DNA of 64,000 nt from Streptomyces yangpuensis (GTDB taxonomy: Bacteria; Actinomycetota; Actinomycetes; Streptomycetales; Streptomycetaceae), in assembly GCF_001005295.1 (NCBI RefSeq), contig NZ_LBMK01000002.1:1333545-1397544 (forward strand), read 5' to 3'. Numbering within the stretch: position 1 is the stretch's first letter; each line of letters opens with the position of its first letter. The notes beneath the pieces are model-generated. The model was given only the letters and a program-made list of their open reading frames with translations, was not told the DNA's origin and made no database searches. Position numbers and translations under genes: made by a program. This document shows positions 49,999 to 59,330 of this stretch, one piece after another.

Positions 49999-51530
49999 CA
50001 GACGATGCCCTCGGCGATCTCGGCCTGCTCCCGGGCGTTGCCGTAGGCCGACGGCGTCCCGTACGAGCGCCGGGCGGCGTACCACCAGGCGCTGGCCAGG
50101 ACGAGGACCACGGCCAGCGCGATCACCGCGTAGTTCATCGAGTCGATGGTCACCGGCGACTTCTGCGGCAGGCAGAACAGCACGGTGACGACGGCCACCC
50201 ACACCACGGCGGTCCAGCCGATCGGCTTGCTCCACCGGCCCAGGTTCCACGGCCCGGGCTGGAACCGGTTCCCGGCGCGCAGCCGCAGGTAGATCGGGAT
50301 CGCGTAGGCCGGCGTGATGCCGATGACGTTGATGGCGGTCACGGCCCCGTAGGCGGTGGCGGAGTAGAGCGACGGGAGCGCCAGCACGGCCGCGACGGCG
50401 ACGGAGAGCCACACGGCCGGGACCGGGGTCTGCGTACGGCTGCTCACCTTGCGCCACAGCGCGGAGCCGGGCAGCGCGTTGTCGCGGCTGAAGGCGAAGA
50501 CCATCCGGCTCGCGGCGGCGACCTCGGCGTTGCCGCAGAAGAGCTGCGCGACGATCACGACGAGGAGCAGGGCGGTGGCGCCGCCGGAGCCCAGCGCGTC
50601 GAGGAAGATCTGGGCCGGCGGGACCCCGGTGGCGGTGCCCTGCACGGCCGCGTAGTCCTGGATGGCGAAGGTGAGGCCCGCGAGCAGCGCGAAGCCGGCG
50701 ATCCAGGAGACCCAGATGGCCCGGACGATGCCCCGGGCGGCGGAGACCGAGGCGTTGGAGGTCTCCTCCGACAGGTGCGCGGAGGCGTCGTAGCCGGAGA
50801 AGGTGTACTGGGCGAGCAGCAGGCCGACCGCGGCCACGTAGAACGGGTTGGCCCAGCCGGTGTCGTTGACGAACTCGGTGAAGACGAACGACGGCGACTG
50901 GTGCTGGTCGGGTATGAAGGCCAGGGCGCCCACGATCACGGCGACGCCGCCCAGGTGCCACCAGACGCTGACGGAGTTGAGCACGCTGACGAGGCGGACG
51001 CCGAAGAGGTTGAGCGCGGCGTGCAGCAGCAGGATGCACAGGAAGATCACGAACGTCAGGCCGGGGGTGGGCTCGACGCCGTACTGGAGGTTGAGGAAGG
51101 CGCCGGTGAACAGGGCGGCGCCGTAGTCGATGCCGGCGATGGCGCCGAGCAGACCGAGCAGGTTCAGCCAGCCGGTGTACCAGCCCCAGCGGCGCCCGCC
51201 GAGCCGGTCGGCCATGTAGTAGAGCGCTCCCGAGGTGGGGTACGCGCTCGTGACCTCGGCCAGGGCGAGGCCCACGCAGAGCACGAACAGGCCGACGCCG
51301 GCCCAGCCCCACAGCATCACGGCCGGACCGCCCGTGCCCAGCCCGAAGCCGTAGAGGGTCATGCAGCCGGACAGGACGGAGATGACCGAGAAGCTGATGG
51401 CGAAGTTGCCGAAGCCGCCCATCCGGCGGGCGAGAACCGGCTGATAGCCGAGCTCTCTGAGCCGTTCCTCCTCGTCCCGCCGGGGCGGGGCCTTGCTGTC
51501 CTGGCGGACGGTCGGCGCGGTGCGGGACAT
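49998..51530 (-). CDS. APC-family amino acid permease
   Basis: 510 residues with about 12 hydrophobic helices. ATG 51530 has GGAGG 9 nt upstream; the longer frame extends over the neighbouring gene and is not used. The N-terminal cytosolic part ends ELGYQPVLARRMGGFGNFAISFS, then GCMTLYGFGLGTGGPAVMLWGW and TSAYPTSGALYYMADRLGG, the usual start of the amino acid/GABA permease family. SEETSNASVSAARGI is the loop after helix 6. Substrate not predictable; members near this form carry amino acids, choline or ethanolamine-like amines. Confidence 0.9.
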   Translation of the reverse strand: MSRTAPTVRQDSKAPPRRDEEERLRELGYQPVLARRMGGFGNFAISFSVISVLSGCMTLYGFGLGTGGPAVMLWGWAGVGLFVLCVGLALAEVTSAYPTSGALYYMADRLGGRRWGWYTGWLNLLGLLGAIAGIDYGAALFTGAFLNLQYGVEPTPGLTFVIFLCILLLHAALNLFGVRLVSVLNSVSVWWHLGGVAVIVGALAFIPDQHQSPSFVFTEFVNDTGWANPFYVAAVGLLLAQYTFSGYDASAHLSEETSNASVSAARGIVRAIWVSWIAGFALLAGLTFAIQDYAAVQGTATGVPPAQIFLDALGSGGATALLLVVIVAQLFCGNAEVAAASRMVFAFSRDNALPGSALWRKVSSRTQTPVPAVWLSVAVAAVLALPSLYSATAYGAVTAINVIGITPAYAIPIYLRLRAGNRFQPGPWNLGRWSKPIGWTAVVWVAVVTVLFCLPQKSPVTIDSMNYAVIALAVVLVLASAWWYAARRSYGTPSAYGNAREQAEIAEGIV

Positions 51531-51667
51531 GGGGGAGTACCTCCGGGGGTCGTGAGGATCGGGGACGGGGGTGGGGCGGTGGAGAACAGGGGCGGAGCGG
51601 TGGAAACGGGGGTGGAGCGGTGGAGACAGGGGGGAGTACGGGGGCACCGCGGGCGGGGGCCGCGGAG

Positions 51668-52651
51668 TCAGCCCCGGGCCGCCAGGCTGCGGGTCCTGGC
51701 CCGCAGGAAGACCTCCATGGCCAGTTCCTGGTCGGCGGGGTCCCGGGTCCGGTGGGCCCAGGGCAGCGTGGTCCAGTACCGGTCGATCGTGTCGAAGACC
51801 TGGGCCGCCTCGTCGAACCGGTGGGCCCCCCACAGCGCGTGGGCGAGGTGGTTCAGGTCGAGCGGGGAGGCGCGGCGCAGGTCGCTGTGGCGGAACCAGG
51901 TGTCGAGTGCGTGTCCGGCGTCGCGGACGGCGTCCTCGGCGACCCAGTGGAGGTCGAGCGCCTTCTCCTGGCCGCGTTCGCGGCGGTACCGCTCGATGCT
52001 CAGATAGAGCGGCAGGAGATGCACGGCGGACGCGGCCGGGGCCGAACCGGACGCCCAGTGCACGAAGTTGGCGGCCTCGGTCAGCGGACCGGGCGTACCG
52101 GCGCACACGAACTGCAGCATCCGGTGGTACGCCTCGCGGTTGTGCGGGTCGCGCTTGTCGGCCTGGGCGAGGATGCCCCAGGGACCGCGGGGCAGCATGA
52201 GGGCGGGCGGTTGCTGCCGGTGCTCGTCCATCGAGCGGTGCTCGTCGAGCAGGGCCAGTGCGAGCAGGCAGACCCAGGGGACGGGGTCGGCGGGGCTGGC
52301 CTCCGAGGCGTCGCGGCAGGCGGCCCACGCCTCCTGCCACAGCTCGCGCGTGCGGGGGTGGCGCGCCCGGTGGGCGCGGACGGCGCGTTCCACGGCGACA
52401 CGTGTGTGCATGACGGACGCGGCGACGCTGCGCGGTTCCTCGGACCGCCACGCCTGGACCACGTCGGATCCGGCGGCGACCGCGGCGAGCACCTGGGTGC
52501 GCTGGGTCCACAGCCCCCAGCCGTCCGTCCGGTCCAGTAACTGCGCCATCGCCACCCAGCGGCCGGTACGCAGGTCCTGTACGGCCACCCGCAGGTCGTT
52601 GTCGTGGCCGGCGGGGTGGTAGACGGGCCGGAAGTCGCTGCCCGCCATCAC
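51668..52651 (-). CDS. Conserved hypothetical protein
   Basis: 327 residues; ATG 52648 is an equally likely start since the first Met comes from a GTG. The protein is helical, rich in Trp, His and Arg, with a TPR-like feel near the end (LNHLAHALWGAHRFDEAAQVFDTI). No catalytic motif recognised. Similar proteins are common in Streptomyces without known function. It lies 137 bp upstream of the permease on the same strand. Confidence 0.7.
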   Translation of the reverse strand: MMAGSDFRPVYHPAGHDNDLRVAVQDLRTGRWVAMAQLLDRTDGWGLWTQRTQVLAAVAAGSDVVQAWRSEEPRSVAASVMHTRVAVERAVRAHRARHPRTRELWQEAWAACRDASEASPADPVPWVCLLALALLDEHRSMDEHRQQPPALMLPRGPWGILAQADKRDPHNREAYHRMLQFVCAGTPGPLTEAANFVHWASGSAPAASAVHLLPLYLSIERYRRERGQEKALDLHWVAEDAVRDAGHALDTWFRHSDLRRASPLDLNHLAHALWGAHRFDEAAQVFDTIDRYWTTLPWAHRTRDPADQELAMEVFLRARTRSLAARG

Positions 52652-52738
52652 CTCGCCCCGGTCGACGGGTAGCCGGGACGGGCGCGTCTAGCGGTGGTCG
52701 TCGTCATCGGTCCTCGCCTCGCATGGCCTTCGCGCCGG

Positions 52739-52753
52739 GTGATCGGCGATCAC
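52739..52753. promoter_or_regulatory. 15-bp palindrome next to a -10-like box
   Basis: GTGATCGGCGATCAC (7-bp arms, 1-nt centre) adjoins TATAGT on the minus strand (52755-52760). It sits between the divergent hypothetical gene and glycerol-kinase-like gene and may be the operator of either. The remaining 52652-52938 region holds no gene I can support. Confidence 0.35.
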
Positions 52754-52938
52754 TATAGAGTGACTGTGACCGTTCGAGTCGTGAAACTTTTTCGAATGCA
52801 AGTATCAAGCCACATACAAGATGTGAATTCGCGTCAGACGGCCCGTGACCCGCGTGGACGGATCTTGACGGGGCGGCGTCCGCTGGTGAAGTCTTCCGGC
52901 AGACGATCGCGCATGCCGACACCAGGGACGGAGTGGTG

Positions 52939-54375
52939 ATGACGGGCCCGGTGCTCGCTGTGGACCAGGGCACCTCGGGTACCAAGGCCCTCGTCGTCTG
53001 CCCCGTACGAGGGGTCATCGGCTCCGCCTCCGCCCCCGTACGGCCCCGGTACCTGCCGGGCGGCCGCGTGGAGGTGGACCCCGGCGAGCTGCTGCGTTCG
53101 GTCGTCGACGCGGGACGCGCCGCCCTCGCGGCGGCCGGCGAACCGGTCGCCGCGGTGGGCCTGGCCAACCAGGGCGAGACCGTCCTCGCCTGGGATCCGG
53201 CGAGCGGTGAGCCGCTGACCGACGCGATCGTCTGGCAGGACCGCCGCGCCGAACCGATCTGCACCGAACTGGCCCCGCACGCGGCGTCGTTGCAGGACCG
53301 GACGGGACTGCCCCTCGACCCGTATTTCGCCGCGCCGAAGATGGCCTGGATACGCCGTCACCTCACCCGCCGCGGCGTCGTGACGACCAGCGACGCATGG
53401 CTGGTGCACCGGCTCACCGGCGCCTTCGTCACCGACGCGGCGACCGCCGGCCGCACCCAGCTGCTCGACCTCGACACCGTCGCCTGGTCACCGGAAGCCC
53501 TGGACGCCTTCGGCCTCACCGGCGAAGCCCTGCCCGACATCGTCGACGCGGACACCCGCGTCGGCACCACCACCGCCTTCGGACCCCCGCTGCCGCTGAC
53601 CGGGCTGCTCGTCGACCAGCAGGCCGCCCTGCTCGCCCAGCGCGTCACCGAACCCGGCACCGCCAAGTGCACCTATGGCACCGGGGCGTTCCTTCTCGCG
53701 CAGAGCGGACCGCGCCCCCGCCGCAGCACCTCCGGACTCGTCGGCTGCGTCGCCTGGCGGCTCGCCGGCCGGACCAGCTACTGCCTCGACGGCCAGGTCT
53801 ACACCGCCGCGTCCGCCGTCCGCTGGCTCACCGACCTCGGTGTGATCTCCGGCGCCCACGACCTCGACACCGTGGGCGGGACCGCCCCCGACGCCGGCGG
53901 CGTCACCTTCGTCCCCGCGCTCGCCGGCCTCGCCGCCCCATGGTGGCGCGGCGACCTGCGCGGCTCGGTCACCGGCCTCGGCCTCGACACCAGCGCCGGG
54001 CACCTCGTACGGGCGCTGTGCGACGGCATAGCCGCCCAGGTCGCCGAGCTCGCCGACGCCGTCGCCACCGACCTCGGCACACCCTTGGCCGCCCTGCGCG
54101 TCGACGGCGGCCTCACCCGCTCCGCCCTGCTCATGCAGGCCCAGGCCGACCTGCTGCAGATCCCCGTCGAGGTGTCCGCCCTCCCGGACGCCACCGCCCT
54201 CGGCGTCGCCACCGTCGCCCGGCTCGGCCTCGACCCCTCCCTCACCGTGCACGAGGCCGTCCCCGAGTGGAAGCCGTCCGCCGTCTACGAGCCCAAGGCC
54301 CGGGCCGGACACGCCGCCGAGCGCCGCGCACGGTTCCGGACGGCGGTGTCCGCCCTGCTCGACGGACCGGCATGA
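52939..54375 (+). CDS. FGGY-family carbohydrate kinase, glycerol kinase-like
   Basis: 478 residues from ATG 52939, the third of GTG-GTG-ATG in a row, with GGGACGG upstream. Motifs: VDQGTSGTKALV (phosphate 1 loop), VWQDRRAE, YGTGAFLL and VDGGLTRSALLMQAQADLLQIPVEVS, all in the glycerol kinase pattern. It would phosphorylate glycerol or a similar polyol. It forms a three-gene ATGA-coupled operon with two FAD oxidoreductases resembling GlpA and GlpB, which supports glycerol 3-phosphate metabolism. Confidence 0.85.
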   Translation: MTGPVLAVDQGTSGTKALVVCPVRGVIGSASAPVRPRYLPGGRVEVDPGELLRSVVDAGRAALAAAGEPVAAVGLANQGETVLAWDPASGEPLTDAIVWQDRRAEPICTELAPHAASLQDRTGLPLDPYFAAPKMAWIRRHLTRRGVVTTSDAWLVHRLTGAFVTDAATAGRTQLLDLDTVAWSPEALDAFGLTGEALPDIVDADTRVGTTTAFGPPLPLTGLLVDQQAALLAQRVTEPGTAKCTYGTGAFLLAQSGPRPRRSTSGLVGCVAWRLAGRTSYCLDGQVYTAASAVRWLTDLGVISGAHDLDTVGGTAPDAGGVTFVPALAGLAAPWWRGDLRGSVTGLGLDTSAGHLVRALCDGIAAQVAELADAVATDLGTPLAALRVDGGLTRSALLMQAQADLLQIPVEVSALPDATALGVATVARLGLDPSLTVHEAVPEWKPSAVYEPKARAGHAAERRARFRTAVSALLDGPA

Positions 54376-55772
54376 CACTGACCCGGCGGGGCCCGCTGCC
54401 CGGCGGCGCCCCGTACGACGTGACGGTCGTCGGCGCCGGTGTGGTGGGCTCGGCCATCGCCCGGGAACTGTCCCGCCTTCCCCTGCGGATCGCCCTGATC
54501 GACGCCTGCGACGACGTCGGCAACGGCACCTCGAAGGCCAACACCGCCATCCTGCACACCGGTTTCGACGCCGTGCCGGGCTCCCTGGAGTCCCGGCTCG
54601 TCCGCGACGGGCAACGGCTGCTCGCCGCGTACGCGGCCGACACCGGCATCCCGGTGGAACCGGTCGGAGCCCTGCTCGTCGCCTGGAACGAGGAACAGCT
54701 CGCGGCCCTGCCCGGACTCGCCGACAAGGCCGTGCGCAACGGCTACCGCTCCGCCCGGATCCTTCCCGCCCACGAGGTACGGGCCCGCGAACCGGAACTG
54801 GGGCCCGGAGTACTGGGCGCGCTCGACGTACCGGACGAGTCCCTCATCTGCCCCTGGACGACCACCCTCGCCTACGCGACCCAGGCCGTGCGGGCCGGCG
54901 TCGACCTGCACCTCAACTGCCCCGTACGGTCGGTCGCCCCGGGCGAACCGCACACCCTCGCCACCGGCCGGGGCCCGCTGCGCACCCGGCACCTGGTCAA
55001 CGCGGCCGGCCTGTACGCCGACGAGATCGACCGGTTCCTCGGCCACACGGACTTCACCGTCACCCCCCGGCGCGGCCAGCTGATCGTCTTCGACGAACTC
55101 GCCCGCGGCCTCGTCCGCCACATCCTGCTGCCCGTGCCCGACGCCCGCGGCAAGGGCGTGCTGGTCACGCCGACCGTGTACGGGAACGTCATGCTCGGGC
55201 CGACCGCCGAGGACCTGGACGACAGGACGGCCACCGGCTCGACCGCCGACGGGCTCGCCCTGCTGCGGGAGAAGGGCCGGCGGATCCTCCCCGCCCTCCT
55301 CGACGAGGAGGTCACCGCCGTGTACGCCGGGCTGCGGGCCGCCACCGGGCAGGACGACTACGCCGTCCGTGCGCATCCCGCCCAGCGCTACGTGACCGTG
55401 GGCGGGATCCGTTCCACCGGCCTGACCGCCTCGATGGCGATCGCCGCACACGTGGTCGGGCTGCTCGCCGAAGCCGGTCTGCCCCTGACCGGCGCCCGCG
55501 ACCCGGAACCGGTGCGGATGCCGAACCTCGGCGAGGCCTTCCCCCGCCCGTACCGCGACGCGGCGATGATCGCGGCGGACCCGGAGTACGGCCGGATCGT
55601 CTGCCACTGCGAGCGCGTCACCCGCGGCGAGATCCGCGACGCGCTCGCCGCGACCGTACCGCCCGCCTCGCCGGACGGCCTGCGGCGGCGCACCCGCGCC
55701 CGCGGCGGCCGCTGCCAGGGCTTCCACTGCGGTGCCGCCGTCCGCGCCCTGTTCGAGGAGGCCCGCCCATGA
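54372..55772 (+). CDS. FAD-dependent glycerol-3-phosphate dehydrogenase-like protein with BFD [2Fe-2S] domain
   Basis: 466 residues. Dinucleotide-binding VTVVGAGVVGSAIARELSR at the N terminus, then a DAO-type oxidoreductase body (NTAILHTGFDAVPGSLESRL, RRGQLIVFDE). The C terminus has a bacterioferritin-associated-ferredoxin-like segment, IVCHCERVTRGEI ... CQGFHC, with four Cys for an iron-sulphur cluster. This is the GlpA plan. ATGA overlaps link it to both neighbours. Confidence 0.88.
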   Translation: MTLTRRGPLPGGAPYDVTVVGAGVVGSAIARELSRLPLRIALIDACDDVGNGTSKANTAILHTGFDAVPGSLESRLVRDGQRLLAAYAADTGIPVEPVGALLVAWNEEQLAALPGLADKAVRNGYRSARILPAHEVRAREPELGPGVLGALDVPDESLICPWTTTLAYATQAVRAGVDLHLNCPVRSVAPGEPHTLATGRGPLRTRHLVNAAGLYADEIDRFLGHTDFTVTPRRGQLIVFDELARGLVRHILLPVPDARGKGVLVTPTVYGNVMLGPTAEDLDDRTATGSTADGLALLREKGRRILPALLDEEVTAVYAGLRAATGQDDYAVRAHPAQRYVTVGGIRSTGLTASMAIAAHVVGLLAEAGLPLTGARDPEPVRMPNLGEAFPRPYRDAAMIAADPEYGRIVCHCERVTRGEIRDALAATVPPASPDGLRRRTRARGGRCQGFHCGAAVRALFEEARP

Positions 55773-56977
55773 CGCCCGTGAACCGCACCGACGCGCACGC
55801 AGACGTCCTCGTCGTCGGCGCCGGCCCCGCCGGACTGGCCCTGGCCGCCCGGCTCGCCCGGGCCGGCGCCGGCCGGGTCGAGGTCCTCGAACGCGAACCG
55901 GAACCGGGCGGGATGCCGCGCCACCTCCACCACGGAGGCTTCGGCCGGGCCCCGCTGCCCTGGCTGCGGGGCCCCGCGTACGCACGACGGTGGGCGCGGG
56001 CGGCGGCCGCCGCCGGAGCCGCCGTCCGCACCGGTGTCACCGCCACCGGCTGGGCCGGACCGCTCCGCCTGGAGACCACGAGCCCGGCGGGCCTGGAACG
56101 GATCACGGCCCGGGCCGTCGTCCTCGCCACCGGCGCCCGCGAACGCCCGCGCAGCGCCCGGCTCGTCCCCGGTTCACGTCCGCCCGGAGTGCTGACCACC
56201 GGGGAGCTGTTCCGCTCGGTCCACGAATACGGCCTGCCCATCGGCCGACGGGCCGTGGTGGTCGGCGCCGAGCCCGTCGCCCGCCACGCCGCGGCCACAC
56301 TCCGGCAGGCGGGCACGGACGTGGTGGCGATGGTCACCGAGCAGCCGCGCGCCGCCGCCGTGCCGGGGATCCCGGTGCTCACGGCGACCACGGTCGGCGA
56401 ACTGCACGGCCGCGGCCGGCTGACGGGCGTGGCCGTCCGCCACCGGGACGGCCGTACGGGCCTCCTCGCCTGCGACACGGTGGTCTTCACCGGCGACTGG
56501 ATCCCCGACCACGAACTGGCCCGCCGCGGCGGCATCCCCCTGGACCCCGGCACCCGGGGCCCCTGCGTGGATGCCGCCTTCCGCACGGCGGCCCCGGGCG
56601 TCTTCGCCGTGGGCAACGCCCTCCACGGCATCGAGAGCGCGGCCACCGCCGTCGGGGAGGGAGAGGCCGCGGCGGCCTCCGTACTCGCCCACCTCGCCGG
56701 CGCGCCCTGGCCCGAGGCCGGCCCTCCCCTGCACGTCCGGGCCCCACTCCTGTGGGTGACGCCCCACCGGATCACCGGCATCGCCCGGCGGCCGCTGCTG
56801 CTGCGCTCCGCGGAAGCGGTCACCGCCCCCGTGGTGACAGCCGCCCAGGACGGCCGGACCCTGTGGCGGCGCCGGTTCCCGGTCCCGGCGTCCCCGTCGC
56901 GCTCCCTGAGGCTCCCGCCCCACTGGACCGCCCGCGTCGACCACGCGGGCGGCCCGGTCGTGCTGGCCCTCGGCTGA
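55769..56977 (+). CDS. NAD(P)/FAD-dependent oxidoreductase
   Basis: 402 residues. FAD motif VLVVGAGPAGLALAARLAR, ATGARERPRSARLVPG, a second nucleotide-binding VVVGAEPVARHAAATL and the closing GVFAVGNALHGIESA. Proteins of this form pair with GlpA-like dehydrogenases or with the hydrogen cyanide synthase/opine-oxidase type. ATGA overlap with the upstream gene. Probably passes electrons from the GlpA-like partner. Confidence 0.85.
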   Translation: MTPVNRTDAHADVLVVGAGPAGLALAARLARAGAGRVEVLEREPEPGGMPRHLHHGGFGRAPLPWLRGPAYARRWARAAAAAGAAVRTGVTATGWAGPLRLETTSPAGLERITARAVVLATGARERPRSARLVPGSRPPGVLTTGELFRSVHEYGLPIGRRAVVVGAEPVARHAAATLRQAGTDVVAMVTEQPRAAAVPGIPVLTATTVGELHGRGRLTGVAVRHRDGRTGLLACDTVVFTGDWIPDHELARRGGIPLDPGTRGPCVDAAFRTAAPGVFAVGNALHGIESAATAVGEGEAAAASVLAHLAGAPWPEAGPPLHVRAPLLWVTPHRITGIARRPLLLRSAEAVTAPVVTAAQDGRTLWRRRFPVPASPSRSLRLPPHWTARVDHAGGPVVLALG

Positions 56978-57011
56978 GATCGAGCCCGGCCCACGGCCGA
57001 CACGGACAGGT

Positions 57012-57040
57012 TTGACGGGAAGCCGCCTGATTCCTGTCGT
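57012..57040 (+). promoter_or_regulatory. Candidate sigma-70-type promoter
   Basis: TTGACG (57012-57017) and TGTCGT (57035-57040) with a 17-bp spacer, 113 bp before the methyltransferase start. Confidence 0.4.
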
Positions 57041-57152
57041 TTCCTCCGAAAATCACCTCGACTCCGGATGGGGTGCCGCGCGGCGGGCAGGCGCCCACTG
57101 CCGTCACCCGCCGCGCATCGGCCCCGCGGACCCCACCCGAATACGGAGGCAC

Positions 57153-57842
57153 ATGGTGTCCCCTACGGCACTGCTCCCGGGCCCACCGGCTCCGGGCCTG
57201 ATCGCCCTCCCGGGTGTGTACCGGCCACAGTCGGACACCCGCTTCCTCGCCGAGGCCCTCGACCACGAGGACCTGGGACCCGGCAGGGACGTGCTGGAGA
57301 TCGGCACGGGCACCGGTGCGCTCGCCCTGCACGCCGCGGAGCGCGGCGCCCGGGTCACGGCGGTCGACGTCTCCTGGACCGCCGTGCTCACGGCCCGGCT
57401 GAACGCCCTGCGCCGGCGCCTGCCCCTGCGCCTCCTGCACGGCGACTTCGCCATGCGCACCGCCGGACGACGCTTCGACCTCGTCTTCGCGAACCCGCCG
57501 TACGTCCCCGCCCCCGGGGACGGCCCGCCGGCGCACGGGCCGGAGCGGGCCTGGGACGCCGGCCCCGACGGCCGGGCCGTCATCGACCGGATCTGCGCCA
57601 GGGCCCCGGCGCTGCTACGGGCCGGCGGCTCCCTGCTCATGGTGCATTCGGGGATGTGCGGGGCCCAGGAGACGGTGGACCGGCTGTCCGGGGCCGGCCT
57701 GACCGCCGGGATCACGGCGCGGACCGCCGTGCCGTGGGGTCCCGTCCTGCGCGGGCGGCGCGCTTGGCTGGAGCGGCGGGCGCTGGCGTCCCCGCACGAG
57801 GAGTGGGAAGAGCTGGTGATCATCCGTGCCGTGTCCGTCTGA
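57153..57842 (+). CDS. HemK/PrmC-like class I methyltransferase
   Basis: 229 residues, GGAGG upstream of ATG 57153. SAM-binding VLEIGTGTGALALHAAERGA and catalytic-loop motif FANPPYVP mark the HemK/PrmC-like N- or Q-methyltransferases acting on planar nitrogens. It is the shorter form without the N-terminal helical domain of true PrmC, like HemK2/Mtq2 proteins. It heads a three-gene overlapping operon with a CDGSH protein and a haem-oxygenase-like iron protein. Confidence 0.87.
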   Translation: MVSPTALLPGPPAPGLIALPGVYRPQSDTRFLAEALDHEDLGPGRDVLEIGTGTGALALHAAERGARVTAVDVSWTAVLTARLNALRRRLPLRLLHGDFAMRTAGRRFDLVFANPPYVPAPGDGPPAHGPERAWDAGPDGRAVIDRICARAPALLRAGGSLLMVHSGMCGAQETVDRLSGAGLTAGITARTAVPWGPVLRGRRAWLERRALASPHEEWEELVIIRAVSV

Positions 57843-58068
57843 CAGCGCCGCGACCCCCGCCCGGCGGGTGTCCGTGGACCCCCGGGGCCCCGTACTCGTC
57901 GAGGGCCCGGTCGAGGTCGTCCTCGACGACGGGACCGTCGTGCGGTCCGACCGCTTCGTCGTCGCGGTGTGCACCTGCCGTCGCAGCCGCACCTACCCGT
58001 GGTGCGACACCAGCCACCGGCCCAGGGGACGAGCCGTGCCGCCGACCGAGGACGGGAACCCGCGATGA
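57826..58068 (+). CDS. CDGSH iron-sulphur domain protein
   Basis: 80 residues from a GTG inside the methyltransferase tail (17-bp overlap). The motif CTCRRSRTYPWCDTSH matches C-x-C-x2-S/T-x3-P-x-C-D-x-S/T-H and gives the three Cys and one His of a [2Fe-2S] cluster; Gly of CDGSH is Thr here. ATGA overlap with the next gene. Electron-transfer or cluster-delivery partner of that iron enzyme is likely. Confidence 0.88.
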   Translation: MPCPSDSAATPARRVSVDPRGPVLVEGPVEVVLDDGTVVRSDRFVVAVCTCRRSRTYPWCDTSHRPRGRAVPPTEDGNPR

Positions 58069-59174
58069 CAGGCCACGACCGGAACATCCCGACGGCTACG
58101 GCTACGGCTACGGCTACGGCTACGGCTACGGCTACGGCTACGGCTACGGCGACGTCTGCGGCTACGGAGACTGCTGCGGCGGCCGGACCCGGCCTGGTCG
58201 AGGCGCGCGGCGAGCTGTCCCGGGCCGTGACCCGGGCCCTGCGCTCGGACACCGCCCCCGCCTGCGCCCCCGGTGCCGTGCTGCGGGCCGACCCCTGGGG
58301 CGAGGACCTGCACCTCGCCCTCTACCTGCTCTACGAACTGCACTACGCGGGCTTCGACGGCGTCGACGACGAACGGGAATGGGACCCCGACCTGCTGCGG
58401 CTGCGCCAGGCGATGGAAGCCCGGTTCCTGCACGCCCTGCGCACCGAACTGGCCGACGGCCCCCGCTCGGTCGAGGACGCCTTCGCCCCGCTCCTCGTCG
58501 AGCCCGTCGACCTCTCGGACAGCCTCAGCCACCACCTGGAAACCGAGGGCGAACTCTGGCAGTTGCGCGAGTACGCGGCCCTGCGCTCCCTCTACCACCT
58601 CAAGGAGGCCGACCCGCACGCCTGGGTCATCCCCCGGCTGACCGGCCGTGCCAAGGCCGCGATGGTCGCCATCGAGTACGACGAGTTCGGCGCCGGCCGC
58701 GCCGACCGCGTCCACGCGCGGCTCTTCGCCGCACTCATGGCCGACCTCCGGCTGGACCCCGCGTACGGCCGGTACCTGGACCGGGCGCCCGCGCCCCTGC
58801 TGGCCACCGTGAACCTGATGTCCCTGTTCGGCCTGCACCGGGCGCTGCGTGGCGCGCTCGTCGGGCACTTCGCGTGCGTCGAGGTCACCTCCTCACCCGG
58901 CTCCCGCCGCATGGCCCGGGCCATGCGGCGCTGCGGGGCGGGCCCGGCCGCGGAACGCTTCTACACCGAGCACGTGGAGGCCGACGCCGTCCACGAACAG
59001 GTCGTACGCCACGAGGTGATCGGAGGCCTGCTGGCCGACGAACCGCACCTGGAGGCGGACGTCGCCTTCGGCTGCGCGGCGACCGTCCTGCTGGAGGACC
59101 GGCTGGCGACGCACATCCGCAGCGCATGGACCCGCGGCGACAGCGCCCTGCGTACCCCGCTGCGGCTGCCGTGA
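58065..59174 (+). CDS. Haem-oxygenase-like iron-containing redox enzyme
   Basis: 369 residues. Helical protein with the HDO pattern: LLYELHYAGFDG, IEYDEFGAGRADRVHARLF and EHVEADAVHEQV, giving Glu, Asp and His ligands of a non-haem iron site. Relatives include diiron oxygenases and oxidases acting on amino acids and fatty acids, but this member sits in a conserved-looking methyltransferase-CDGSH operon and its substrate is unknown. The N terminus contains a Thr-Ala dipeptide run encoded by a hexanucleotide tandem repeat. Confidence 0.8.
   Translation: MTGHDRNIPTATATATATATATATATATATSAATETAAAAGPGLVEARGELSRAVTRALRSDTAPACAPGAVLRADPWGEDLHLALYLLYELHYAGFDGVDDEREWDPDLLRLRQAMEARFLHALRTELADGPRSVEDAFAPLLVEPVDLSDSLSHHLETEGELWQLREYAALRSLYHLKEADPHAWVIPRLTGRAKAAMVAIEYDEFGAGRADRVHARLFAALMADLRLDPAYGRYLDRAPAPLLATVNLMSLFGLHRALRGALVGHFACVEVTSSPGSRRMARAMRRCGAGPAAERFYTEHVEADAVHEQVVRHEVIGGLLADEPHLEADVAFGCAATVLLEDRLATHIRSAWTRGDSALRTPLRLP
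58092..58150 (+). repeat. Hexanucleotide tandem repeat, about ten ACGGCT units
   Basis: In-frame microsatellite near the 5' end of the iron-enzyme gene, encoding (Thr-Ala)n. It is expected to vary in length among strains without breaking the frame. Confidence 0.9.
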
Positions 59175-59198
59175 GGCGCCGCGGGCCCGCCAGGACCT

Positions 59199-59299
59199 GC
59201 CTTCGGCCGCCGAGGCACACGCCTTCGGCCGCCGAGGGACACGCCTTCGGCCGCCGAGGGACACGCCTTCGGCCGCCGACCGGTCCCGGTCGGCGGCCG
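59199..59299. terminator. 22-bp tandem repeats ending in a strong bidirectional hairpin
   Basis: Three 22-bp units (59199, 59221, 59243) and part of a fourth lead into a perfect 14-bp inverted repeat (59270-59283 and 59286-59299, 2-nt centre). Each unit carries the left arm of the hairpin. It lies between convergent genes and should stop transcription from both sides. Confidence 0.75.
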
Positions 59300-59330
59300 C
59301 TGTGCGTTCCGGCGAGAACCGGTCGGCGGG

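Noticed and set aside
58092..58150. Short tandem repeats considered as a CRISPR array
   Set aside because: Hexamer units without spacers, inside a coding frame. No direct-repeat/spacer pattern is present anywhere in the window.
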